A stretch of 8,715 nucleotides of DNA from an uncultured Prosthecobacter sp. (GTDB taxonomy: Bacteria; Verrucomicrobiota; Verrucomicrobiia; Verrucomicrobiales; Verrucomicrobiaceae): the NCBI GenBank assembly GCA_937941745.1, contig CALDGV010000834.1:1-8715 (forward strand). Direction: 5' to 3'. Positions 1 through 6,748 of this stretch are shown here, in pieces (positions within the stretch are counted from its first letter, which is position 1; every line of letters starts with the position of its first letter). The translations under genes were made by a program, and so were the position numbers. The notes under the pieces are model-generated. The model was not told where the DNA came from and did no database searches. It was given only the letters and a program-made list of their open reading frames with translations.

Positions 1-1
1 G

Positions 2-895
2 AAATGGGTGCAAAGCATCAAGCAGGACGGGCCACGCGGACGCTTCCGCTATTATGTGGAGAGCGACACGTTTCTAGAGGGCGCGAACTGGGACAAGGCC
101 GTGTATTGGACGAATGCGGACCGGCTTGACCTGCCGGAGCCAGCAGGGAGCTATGCTGGCAACGAGAAGTTGGGCGAACCACCACAGCTCTACAGCCTGG
201 CAGCGGTGGCTTATGAAAGCCTCATGGTCGGCATGCACCAAATCCTCCGAGGCCCGAACAATGACATCTGCGCAAAAGGTGGTTATCCGAAGCTCACGGA
301 CCTGGAACTCTGCTTCAGCCGCGATGGCTTCCATTGGGATCGGCCAGACCGGCGCGGCTTCATCCGTGGCGAGCGTCGGGAAGACGCCTGGGACCGTGCT
401 TACCTGCACACGACGACGGGCGTCTTGGTCGTGTTCGACGACCAACTGGTCTTTCCTTACTGTGCCTATTCCGGTGATGCTGGCGGCGGTCGTGGCAACA
501 TCTATGGCGGAGCCAGCATCGGCCTCGCCATGCTGCGGAGAGATGGTTTTGCCTCGATGGATGGCCCTGGAGAGCTGACGACGCGTCCGGTGAAGTTCAA
601 AGGCAAGCATCTCTTCGTGAACGTGAACGGCGACGTGCGTGTGGAAGTGCTGGATGCATCGGAAAAAGTGCTCGCGGTCTCCCAGGTCATTTCAGGGGAT
701 CGTACCAAGGCCAGAGTGGAGCTACCCGAGCTTTCCCGATTGGCAGGCAAGCCGGTGAAGTTCCGCTTCCACCTGACCCAAGGCTCATTGCATGCCTTCT
801 GGGTCACTCCTGATAAAAATGGAGCCAGCGGCGGTTATCTTGGTGCGGGTGGTCCGGACTTCGGCGGTGCGCAGGATCTACCCCAAAGTCGCTGA
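2..895 (+). CDS. Glycosyl hydrolase family 32-like beta-propeller protein, 3' part (5' end outside window)
   Basis: About 297 C-terminal residues are visible. The frame is open back to the left edge, so the true start lies outside; the GTG at 8 is only the first start-like codon. The text resembles the last blades of a five-bladed propeller (GH32/GH43-like): an Asp-box-like SRDGFHW at nt 317-337, a DRAYLHTTTG stretch, and the GGASIGLAMLRRDGFAS segment. A C-terminal beta-sandwich region follows (from about TTRPVKFKG), ending in a glycine-rich SGGYLGAGGPDF tail. Proteins of this shape are common in Planctomycetota and Verrucomicrobiota, where they are usually labelled GH32-like or hypothetical; many are secreted and placed near sugar-use genes. 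The catalytic residues and any signal peptide would be in the missing part, so activity and substrate cannot be judged. The next gene starts 52 bp later on the same strand and could be co-transcribed. Confidence 0.7.
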   Translation, partial: KWVQSIKQDGPRGRFRYYVESDTFLEGANWDKAVYWTNADRLDLPEPAGSYAGNEKLGEPPQLYSLAAVAYESLMVGMHQILRGPNNDICAKGGYPKLTDLELCFSRDGFHWDRPDRRGFIRGERREDAWDRAYLHTTTGVLVVFDDQLVFPYCAYSGDAGGGRGNIYGGASIGLAMLRRDGFASMDGPGELTTRPVKFKGKHLFVNVNGDVRVEVLDASEKVLAVSQVISGDRTKARVELPELSRLAGKPVKFRFHLTQGSLHAFWVTPDKNGASGGYLGAGGPDFGGAQDLPQSR

Positions 896-947
896 GAATG
901 ACAAGAGGACTGCTGTGGCAGCGTTCCCTGACTGCTTTTTCTCCGAC

Positions 948-1688
948 ATGGTTCCGCCGCCTTCCAATGATCTGACTGCCGCTTACGAACGTGACGGCGT
1001 CGTATTCATTCCTGCTTTTCTAACGCCTGCAGAAGTAGCGGAGGTGCGGTTGGAACTGGAACGCTACATCCGGGACGACCTGGCCTCCAAACCTCCCGAT
1101 GCCCGCACGCTGGAGAGAGATGACAAGACGGTGCGCAACCTGTGGCGACTGGAGCAGCACAATGACTTTTTCCGCCGCCTGGCGGAACGCGAGGACATCC
1201 GCACGTTGGTGGCTGCGCTGGTGCATGGCGAGCCGATGCTCGCCGGCGTGGAGACCTTCAACAAACCCGCCCTGATCGGGTCCGGCGTGCCTCATCACCA
1301 GGACAATGCCTACTTTTGCCAGACACCGCCGGACATGCTGACGGTCTGGATCGCGATTGATGCAGTGACCCAGGCGAACGGACCGGTCTTTTTCCTGCCC
1401 GGCTCCCATCGGGAAGGCATGAAGCCGACGAAGCCCAGCGGCGTACGTGGCAACAGCATCGGCCTGGCGGAAATTCCAGCGGTGAAGCTGGAAGAGCAGA
1501 TCTGCGGGCTGCTGGAACCTGGAGATGCCACCATCCATCACTGCGAAACCATTCACCACTCGGCCCCCAACACAACGCCGCATTCACGACTGGGCCTGCT
1601 CCTGGTGTATCGCGGGCGCCACACGGAGACGGATCCGGCGCTGAGGGAGGCTTATCTGGCAGCGGTGCAAGCAACACCACCTGCCTGA
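948..1688 (+). CDS. Phytanoyl-CoA dioxygenase (PhyH) family Fe(II)/2-oxoglutarate oxygenase
   Basis: A 246-residue protein, the usual length for a bacterial PhyH-family oxygenase. These enzymes hydroxylate small molecules or acyl chains using iron, 2-oxoglutarate and O2. The opening AAYERDGVVFIPAFLTPAEV is the classic family start. The iron-binding HxD is H117-Q118-D119 (in VPHHQDNAYF), the distal histidine is probably H203 (ETIHHSAPN), and R214 (PHSRLGL) is placed to bind 2-oxoglutarate. The GPVFFLPGSHREG segment is also typical. All key residues are present, so it is probably active; the substrate is unknown. Start choice: ATG 948 gives a family-like N-terminus. An in-frame GTG at 915 has a fair Shine-Dalgarno (AGAGGA, 904-909, 5-nt gap) and would add 11 residues, so it is a real alternative. 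The stop is 6 bp from the end of the converging gene. Confidence 0.85.
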   Translation: MVPPPSNDLTAAYERDGVVFIPAFLTPAEVAEVRLELERYIRDDLASKPPDARTLERDDKTVRNLWRLEQHNDFFRRLAEREDIRTLVAALVHGEPMLAGVETFNKPALIGSGVPHHQDNAYFCQTPPDMLTVWIAIDAVTQANGPVFFLPGSHREGMKPTKPSGVRGNSIGLAEIPAVKLEEQICGLLEPGDATIHHCETIHHSAPNTTPHSRLGLLLVYRGRHTETDPALREAYLAAVQATPPA

Positions 1689-1694
1689 ATCAGG

Positions 1695-3080
1695 TCATTT
1701 CACGGTCTGAGCCCCGACAGAGAGAGGCATCTGCCAGATGGCGGCATCCTTGGGGATTTCCTTGAGTTCGAGGAAGGGTGCAGCTGCAGGATCAGGCTGA
1801 GAAGTGCGAGCCAGTCTGGATTCATCCACACGGCCTGATGAGGCCTCACGGCTGCTGACAAGCGGCTCTGAAGCAGGATTGAGGGCACGTGGTTCGATAC
1901 GGGTCCAGAGCTTGGGTGAGAAATAGCCGTCGTTGCTGCGCCAGGCCTGCCCAGGAGTCGAGCGGACATAGAGGGCGAATCGATCAAACATCACCTCCGG
2001 CACATAACGGGAGCCGACCTTGGACACGAGAGGAGGATCGCGAGGATCGGGGGCCGACTCGGTGGACTCCAGCAGGTATTCGACATCGTTCATTTTCACC
2101 ACCACCCAGGCATGCCCCCCCATGTCGCCGTAGCGCCCGAGCGCCACACGGGCGTTGTAGCCCTGGCTGGTAAGCCAGTCGCACAGGTAGATGGCGGAAT
2201 CCTCACAGTCACCCTGCCCGATGCGCTGTGTCTCCAGGCTGGTCTGCCAGGCATCCGTGGCGTTTTTCTTCATGCCCGGATCACGGGTGTAGATGCAGTT
2301 GCCATGGACAGCGGAGCAGATGGTGAAGAGCTGGTAGATGCGTGAGATGTCTTTGGCGAAGACTGCTGGCGGAGCATACCCAGTCAGGAATTCATTCACG
2401 TAGCGGAACTTGCGCTGAGAATCGGAGGCCACGACGGCATAGGTGCGACGGCATTTCGGGCACTCGAGACCCAGGCTATGCTGTTCCCGTGTCACACGTA
2501 CAATGTGGGCGTGCTTGCAGTGCAGACAGCGGCTGAAGAAGGCATCGTCTTCACGGCGCTCAGTCAGGGCTTCGGGGCTGAAATCGTGCAGGCGATGCCC
2601 GACGACAAGCAACGCCTGGCTAGCCAGTCCCCCCATGGAGGGCCGCACCGCCACGCCGAGATGCGTCATTTCTGCGGGACTGCGGTCAAAGAACGGCTGA
2701 AATTCCTTCAAGAGCTCACGCAGAGATGGCCCCTCGGCTGTGCAGACGGAGATTTGATAATAGCGGGGCAGCGCCTCCTGGAGCTTTGCAGTGAGCGCAT
2801 CCAGGTCATCCATCACCAGGGCCGGAAAGTGCTTCTGCACCCAGTCATCCATCTCGGGATCGAGCTTCAGCACCGGCTTCTTCCCGGCCATTCGGGCGTA
2901 ATTGAGCCGGTCCACCAGATCCACACGAAATCGCGTCGGTGTGTAAAGATGACTTTGGCCGTTCAGCCGCTCGGTGGCAGCCACTGCCAGCAGGTTCCAG
3001 ACTCCTTTTTTGTGGGCGATCAATCCACCCGCAAGGGAGACCCCTGCGAGGACAGACCAAGTGATGAGTCGGCGGACCAT
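1695..3080 (-). CDS. Transglutaminase-like cysteine protease with N-terminal membrane segment, CAP-like region and zinc ribbon
   Basis: A 461-residue protein. Residues 4-22 form a hydrophobic N-terminal segment (signal peptide or anchor), so the rest is probably outside the cytoplasmic membrane. Residues 53-165 resemble a divergent CAP/SCP domain: LVDRLNYARMAGKKPVLKLD recalls the family's opening helix, and HLGVAVRPSMGG its later strand. C185-x2-C188 and C207-x2-C210 form a zinc ribbon. Residues 235-345 are the transglutaminase-like core: C292 in GQGDCEDSAIYL, H323 in GGHAWVVV, and a third acidic residue probably at E338 (YLLEST), so the triad looks complete. From about 395 the tail is low-complexity and rich in S, A, P and R. 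Such domains cleave or cross-link peptides; the target here is unknown. The TGc domain is a firm call, the CAP-like part an inference. No Shine-Dalgarno precedes the ATG; see the promoter just upstream. Confidence 0.8.
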   Translation of the reverse strand: MVRRLITWSVLAGVSLAGGLIAHKKGVWNLLAVAATERLNGQSHLYTPTRFRVDLVDRLNYARMAGKKPVLKLDPEMDDWVQKHFPALVMDDLDALTAKLQEALPRYYQISVCTAEGPSLRELLKEFQPFFDRSPAEMTHLGVAVRPSMGGLASQALLVVGHRLHDFSPEALTERREDDAFFSRCLHCKHAHIVRVTREQHSLGLECPKCRRTYAVVASDSQRKFRYVNEFLTGYAPPAVFAKDISRIYQLFTICSAVHGNCIYTRDPGMKKNATDAWQTSLETQRIGQGDCEDSAIYLCDWLTSQGYNARVALGRYGDMGGHAWVVVKMNDVEYLLESTESAPDPRDPPLVSKVGSRYVPEVMFDRFALYVRSTPGQAWRSNDGYFSPKLWTRIEPRALNPASEPLVSSREASSGRVDESRLARTSQPDPAAAPFLELKEIPKDAAIWQMPLSVGAQTVK

Positions 3081-3214
3081 GCTTATTGATCAAATTATAG
3101 TAATTATACAACTCCACTGCAAGGCCTATTCCCTGCCTCACGGAGAACTTACATCTCCCCTGCCCCACCAAGTTCCGATTCCCACCCAGGCGGGAGCCGT
3201 GCTATGCATGCGCG
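3081..3214. promoter_or_regulatory. Divergent intergenic region between the transglutaminase-like gene and nadE
   Basis: 134 bp. The left part is AT-rich and carries the minus-strand promoter. I could not find a good plus-strand -35/-10 pair for nadE: TATAGT (3096-3101) and TATACA (3105-3110) resemble -10 boxes but lack a -35 at the right distance. Close to nadE there are ATGs at 3204 and 3208 in other frames. GGGAG (3192-3196) is well placed (7 nt) for the one at 3204, which would open a 34-codon frame ending at 3308, inside nadE. No known riboswitch or NAD-repressor operator was recognised. Confidence 0.35.
3094..3122 (-). promoter_or_regulatory. Sigma70-type promoter for the transglutaminase-like gene
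   Basis: On the minus strand, TTGCAG (3117-3122) and a perfect TATAAT (3094-3099) are separated by exactly 17 nt. A second TATAAT lies 9 bp upstream (3103-3108), making a tandem repeat of AATTATA. The first transcribed base would fall near 3087, leaving only about 6-7 nt before the ATG at 3080. That would explain why no Shine-Dalgarno is seen. The AT-rich block stands out against the GC-rich surroundings. The palindrome TTGATCAA (3086-3093) sits at the expected start of transcription. Confidence 0.6.
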
Positions 3215-5149
3215 ATGTTCACGCCCGCCAGCCCAGCCCAACTTCGTGAAAGCCATGGTTTTCTCCGTGCCGCGGTCATTTCCCCGGAACTGGCCCTTGG
3301 CGATGTGACCGCCAATCTGGCCATCTTGAAGCGTGAGACCGCAGCCCTAGTCGCCCAGGGTGTACGGCTGATCGTTTTTCCTGAACTGAGCCTGACTGGT
3401 TACTCCTGCGCAGATCTTTTCCACCACGCCGCCCTGTTGGACAAGGCACGCAAGGCCCTGCAGGAGCTGGCGGCAAGCACGGCTGGGCAGGGCTGTGTGG
3501 TCGTTGTGGGCCTGCCGCTGGCCGTGGAAAGCCGTCTCTACAATGCAGCCGCCGTGCTGGCCGAGGGGCGGGTGCTTGGCTACGTGCCCAAGAGCTTCCT
3601 GCCAAACTCCGGCGAATTTTATGAGCGGCGCTGGTTCTCCCCAGCCACCACCCTGGCCGCATCCGATCTGGATGGCGTGCCCATCGGCACCGACCTGCTT
3701 TTCAGTGCCACCGACCTGCCCGGCTTTGTGCTCGGCCTGGAGATTTGTGAGGACCTGTGGACGGTCATCCCCCCCAGCAGCCAGGCCGCGCTCGCCGGAG
3801 CCACAGTGCTGGCCAATCCATCGGCCAGCGACGAGGTTCTGGGCAAGGCGCCCTACCGACGTGGTCTGGTGAACCAGCAGTCTGCCCGCTGTCTGGCTGC
3901 CTACCTGTATGCAGGGGCCGGAGCCGGAGAGTCGAGCACCGATGTGGTCTATTCCGGTCATGGCCTGATTGCTGAAAACGGCGTCCTCCTGGCGGAGACG
4001 GAGCGCTTCTCCTTCCAGACTCAGTCGGCCGTGGCGGATCTGGACCTGCAACGGCTCCAGCACGAGCGCTTCAAAAGCGCTGCGTTCCGGGATGATGAAG
4101 CGCGCCCCATCTTCCGATGCGTGCCTTTCCAGCTGGGTCAGGCATCGGGCATCGAGACGGCCCTGCGGCGCCCGCTTTCACCGCATCCCTTCATCCCGGC
4201 CACAGGCGCCGACCGGCGTGCAGTTTGCCAGGAAATCTTTGCCATTCAGGCCACTGGCCTCGCCCGCCGCCTGCGACAGACACGCAGCAAGACCGTCGTG
4301 CTTGGCCTTTCTGGCGGGCTCGACTCCACCCTGGCCCTGCTTGTCCTGCTGGAGGCGCTGAAGCGTGGCGGCCTGCCGCGTGAAGCGGCCCTGGCCGTGA
4401 CGATGCCAGGCTTCGGCACCACCAGCCGCACCCGGACCAATGCCGAAAAACTGGCCCAAGTCCTCGGCGTGCCTCTACGCACCATCAGCATCCAGGCCGC
4501 CGTGCAACAGCACTTCAGTGACATTGGCCACCCGCCCGGCCAGCACGATGTGACCTATGAAAACGCCCAGGCCAGGGAGCGCACCCAGGTGCTGATGGAT
4601 GTGGCGAACCAGACCGGCGGCATTGTCCTGGGCACGGGTGACCTTTCCGAAGCCGCACTGGGATGGTGCACCTTCAACGGCGACCACATGAGCATGTACC
4701 ATGTGAATGCTGGCGTGCCCAAGACCCTCGTGCGCTTCCTGATCGAGTGGGCAGCGATGGATCTGTATGCTGACGAAGCTGCTGACATCCTCTATGACAT
4801 CATCGCCACTCCCATCTCACCGGAACTCCTGCCTGTCGGAGCTGATGGCCAGATGGAGCAGAAGACGGAAGACACCGTGGGCCCTTACGAGCTGCACGAC
4901 TTCTTCCTTTTCCACTTCGTGCGCCATGGCTGCCCGGCGGAAAAAATCCGCTACCTCGCGGGCATTGCCTTTGCCGGTCTTTATGAAACCGAAGTGATTG
5001 ACCGCTGGCTCGCGGTGTTTCTGAGGCGCTTCGCTCAGAACCAGTTCAAACGTTCCTCCATGCCCGACGGCCCGAAAGTAGGCTCCGTGGCCCTCTCTCC
5101 TCGCGGAGACTGGCGCATGCCCAGTGACTGGGCGGGCATCCTGGAGTGA
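3215..5149 (+). CDS. nadE: Glutamine-dependent NAD(+) synthetase (two-domain NadE)
   Basis: A 644-residue protein, the length of the two-domain enzymes (compare about 680 residues in Mycobacterium tuberculosis). It performs the last step of NAD+ synthesis in the cytoplasm: deamido-NAD+ plus ATP and glutamine-derived ammonia gives NAD+. The N-terminal nitrilase-type glutaminase has its E-K-C triad at E57 ([12 protein letters not shown]), K126 (YVPKSFLPN) and C178 (LEICEDLW). The C-terminal synthetase domain has the ATP pyrophosphatase loop SGGLDS (366-371) and [12 protein letters not shown] from 473. The tail ends with the family's [12 protein letters not shown] region and then [11 protein letters not shown]. 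All catalytic residues are present. ATG 3215 is the only in-frame start that keeps the [13 protein letters not shown] opening, but the nearest purine-rich site (GGGAG, 3192-3196) is 18 nt away. The gene is divergent from the transglutaminase-like gene and is followed by the GcvH-like gene. Confidence 0.95.
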   Translation: MFTPASPAQLRESHGFLRAAVISPELALGDVTANLAILKRETAALVAQGVRLIVFPELSLTGYSCADLFHHAALLDKARKALQELAASTAGQGCVVVVGLPLAVESRLYNAAAVLAEGRVLGYVPKSFLPNSGEFYERRWFSPATTLAASDLDGVPIGTDLLFSATDLPGFVLGLEICEDLWTVIPPSSQAALAGATVLANPSASDEVLGKAPYRRGLVNQQSARCLAAYLYAGAGAGESSTDVVYSGHGLIAENGVLLAETERFSFQTQSAVADLDLQRLQHERFKSAAFRDDEARPIFRCVPFQLGQASGIETALRRPLSPHPFIPATGADRRAVCQEIFAIQATGLARRLRQTRSKTVVLGLSGGLDSTLALLVLLEALKRGGLPREAALAVTMPGFGTTSRTRTNAEKLAQVLGVPLRTISIQAAVQQHFSDIGHPPGQHDVTYENAQARERTQVLMDVANQTGGIVLGTGDLSEAALGWCTFNGDHMSMYHVNAGVPKTLVRFLIEWAAMDLYADEAADILYDIIATPISPELLPVGADGQMEQKTEDTVGPYELHDFFLFHFVRHGCPAEKIRYLAGIAFAGLYETEVIDRWLAVFLRRFAQNQFKRSSMPDGPKVGSVALSPRGDWRMPSDWAGILE

Positions 5150-5242
5150 ATGAGCCTGACCGGGTTTTCCTGTACTGCGGGCGATGTTTATTTCGAGCTG
5201 TTCGTTGCCACAGACGTCATTATCGGCTCGTTAAATCTGCAC

Positions 5243-5722
5243 ATGGCCCTCCCGACTGTCCGCTTCAAGCACGCCCGCTTTTCCGCCCGATTCCCTGAGA
5301 CCTACCGCTACTCGAAATCCCACTACTGGATGGCTCCAGTGGAGGGTCAGGAGGGAGTGTGGCGGGTGGGCTTCACGAAGTTCGCCACGCGGATGCTCGG
5401 AGAGTTGGTGGACTGTGATTGGAAGGTGCCAGCCGGAGGCCCGGTGGAGCCTGGGCAGATTGTGGGCTGGGTGGAGGGCTTCAAAGCCGCCTCGGATGTT
5501 TACTGCGTGATGCAGGGCAGCTTTGTGGAGGGGAATCCCTACTTGAAGCAGGATGCCTGCGTGGTACGCAGCGATCCCTATGAGGTGGGCTGGCTGTATG
5601 CGGTTCGGGGCGAACCTGAAGAGGGTCACCTGGATGTGCACGGCTACATCGCTCATCTGGGAGCGATCATTCAGCGCATGGCCGAAGAGGGCCATGGCGA
5701 GGAAGCTGCAGCGGAAGAGTGA
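5243..5722 (+). CDS. Glycine cleavage system H-like lipoyl-domain protein
   Basis: A 159-residue protein with the H-protein fold. RYSKSHYWMAPVEG matches the GcvH opening (YSKSHEW), VWRVGFTKFATRMLGELV the next strands, VGWVEGFKAASDVY the lipoyl loop with the acceptor lysine at K81, and SDPYEVGWLYAV the closing strand. It is longer than standard GcvH (about 128 residues), with about 20 extra residues in front and an acidic tail of 35-40 behind. GcvH normally carries aminomethyl groups between GcvP, GcvT and lipoamide dehydrogenase in glycine breakdown, but no gcvT or gcvP is in the window, so it may be a specialised paralogue. Start: ATG 5243 gives the expected N-terminus. An in-frame ATG at 5150, touching the nadE stop, would add 31 residues that do not look like the family. 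Neither has a strong ribosome site. It lies 93 bp after nadE, possibly in the same unit. Confidence 0.8.
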   Translation: MALPTVRFKHARFSARFPETYRYSKSHYWMAPVEGQEGVWRVGFTKFATRMLGELVDCDWKVPAGGPVEPGQIVGWVEGFKAASDVYCVMQGSFVEGNPYLKQDACVVRSDPYEVGWLYAVRGEPEEGHLDVHGYIAHLGAIIQRMAEEGHGEEAAAEE

Positions 5723-5740
5723 ACCCCTGCCCAACGGAAT

Positions 5741-5770
5741 GAAAAAGGGCGGCCGGAAAACCAGCCGCCC
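5741..5770 (-). terminator. Rho-independent terminator of the PEP-hydrolase-like gene
   Basis: A perfect 7-bp GC stem (GGGCGGC at 5747-5753 with GCCGCCC at 5764-5770) encloses a 10-nt loop that can add a GG/CC pair inside. Read on the minus strand, the stem is followed at once by five T (complement of 5742-5746). The hairpin lies 28-51 nt beyond the minus-strand stop at 5798, the expected place. On the plus strand it comes 24 nt after the GcvH-like stop, but no T-run follows there, so it would be a weaker stop in that direction. Confidence 0.8.
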
Positions 5771-5797
5771 TCGAAGAATGCACTGCCGTTGACTGGA

Positions 5798-6658
5798 TCA
5801 GGGCTTGGGCACCCGCTTGAATTCACGGGTCAGGTTCGTCAGGGAATCCTCCACGCCCATCCGCTCCAGGCTGGAGGCTCCGACGAAGCCGTCGGCAGTG
5901 GTTTTGCTCAGGATGTACTCCACATCCTTGGGCGTGTTGATCGGCCCCCCATGCGTGAGTGTGAAAATGTTCGGGTTCACGCTCTTCGCGGCATCAATGA
6001 TGTCCTGGGAAACTTTGACAGTGTGATCCCAGTCCACCACGGCTTTCACCACGCCGATGCTACCTCCGACAGTGGTGCCAACATGGGCGATCACGGCATC
6101 TGCACCGTTCTTGGCCATCTCGATGGCCTCTTCAGGCGTGGCGACATACACGATGGAAAAGAGATCCATACGGCTGGCGAGGCCCACCATCTCAAACTCC
6201 TTTTTCACGCTCATGCCGGTCTCCTCCAGCACACCGCGGAAGTGCCCGTCCACGATGGTGTGGGTGGGGAAGTTGTTCACGCCGGAGAATCCCATCTCCT
6301 TCACACGGCCCAGCCAGTGCCACATGCGGCGGCGAGGGTCGGTGGCATGCACGCCGCAGATGACGGGGATTTCTTTGACGACGGGGAGGACTTCATACTC
6401 GCCGATCTCCATGGCGACGGCGTTGGCATCACCATAGGCCATCAGCCCGCAGGTGGAGCCGTGGCCCATCATGCGGTAGCGACCGCTGTTGTAGATGATG
6501 ATGAGATCGGCGCCCCCCTTCTCGATAAACTTGGCGCTGATGCCGGTGCCCGCGCCGGCAGCGATGATGGGCTCGCCCTTGGCCAGCGTGGCCTTGAGAC
6601 GGTCGATGACTTCCTGCTTGGTGTAAGGGTTTCCGATTCCGGTCCAGGGATTGGGCAT
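5798..6658 (-). CDS. Phosphoenolpyruvate hydrolase-like TIM-barrel protein (PEP_hydrolase family)
   Basis: A 286-residue protein matching in length and text the PEP-hydrolase-like family (Pfam PEP_hydrolase, PF09370), related to the C-terminal barrel of the plant Tm-1 protein and set in the PEP mutase/isocitrate lyase group. Recognisable barrel segments include IIAAGAGTGISAKFIEKGGA (31-50), YNSGRYRMMGHGS (56-68), GVNNFPTHTIVDG (126-138), AHVGTTVGGSIG (191-202), LTHGGPINTPKD (234-245) and GFVGASSLERMG (257-268). There is no signal peptide, so it is cytoplasmic. The true reaction of bacterial members is poorly established, and the name should be read as family membership only. Members often stand beside a Tm-1-like ATP-binding (UPF0261) gene; none is visible here. 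The gene is divergent from an AraC-type regulator over 90 bp and ends in a strong terminator. No Shine-Dalgarno was found before the ATG. Confidence 0.85.
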   Translation of the reverse strand: MPNPWTGIGNPYTKQEVIDRLKATLAKGEPIIAAGAGTGISAKFIEKGGADLIIIYNSGRYRMMGHGSTCGLMAYGDANAVAMEIGEYEVLPVVKEIPVICGVHATDPRRRMWHWLGRVKEMGFSGVNNFPTHTIVDGHFRGVLEETGMSVKKEFEMVGLASRMDLFSIVYVATPEEAIEMAKNGADAVIAHVGTTVGGSIGVVKAVVDWDHTVKVSQDIIDAAKSVNPNIFTLTHGGPINTPKDVEYILSKTTADGFVGASSLERMGVEDSLTNLTREFKRVPKP

Positions 6659-6748
6659 GGCAGTGAGAGTTGACGGTTGTTGGCAGTGGTTGACGTTGGT
6701 TGGTGAAAACCGTCGTCAGCTGAACTAAACAACCTTAAACCGCTGCTC
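6659..6748. promoter_or_regulatory. Divergent control region with tandem repeats, candidate AraC-family operator
   Basis: The 90 bp between the PEP-hydrolase-like gene and the AraC regulator contain two copies of a two-part pattern. GGCAGTG occurs at 6659-6665 and 6682-6688, and GTTGACG at 6669-6675 and 6689-6695. The copies are 23 and 20 bp apart, about two helical turns, as expected for an AraC-type dimer on direct repeats. The region directly abuts the start of the PEP-hydrolase-like gene, so binding there could control that gene, the regulator, or both. The TTGACG cores also look like -35 boxes, but no -10 sits at the right distance on the plus strand. The repeats are seen directly; the operator role is inferred. 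Confidence 0.45.

Noticed and set aside
1679..1695. Small inverted repeat (ACCTG/CAGGT, 7-nt loop) between the two converging genes, considered as a shared terminator
   Set aside because: The stem has only 5 bp, no T-run follows on either strand, and it overlaps the end of the oxygenase gene. Too weak to call.
2478..3089. A 203-codon plus-strand frame opposite the 5' half of the transglutaminase-like gene
   Set aside because: It overlaps the zinc ribbon and signal-segment coding region of the real gene, shows no domain, and has no promoter of its own.
3347..4063. A 238-codon open frame on the minus strand within nadE
   Set aside because: It lies wholly inside a well-conserved gene with all catalytic motifs and has no recognisable domain; a shadow frame.
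5150..5242. Possible N-terminal extension of the GcvH-like protein from ATG 5150, or a promoter region for it
   Set aside because: The 31 added residues do not resemble the family. A TTGCCA (5205-5210) and TTAAAT (5231-5236) are 20 nt apart, too far for a good promoter. Left as a plain intergenic stretch.
5789..6673. A 294-codon open frame on the plus strand, exactly opposite the PEP-hydrolase-like gene
   Set aside because: It mirrors the whole minus-strand gene. Its His/Gly/Asp-rich translation matches no family I know, whereas the minus-strand product is clearly recognisable and has its own terminator. Long antisense frames are common in GC-rich genes.
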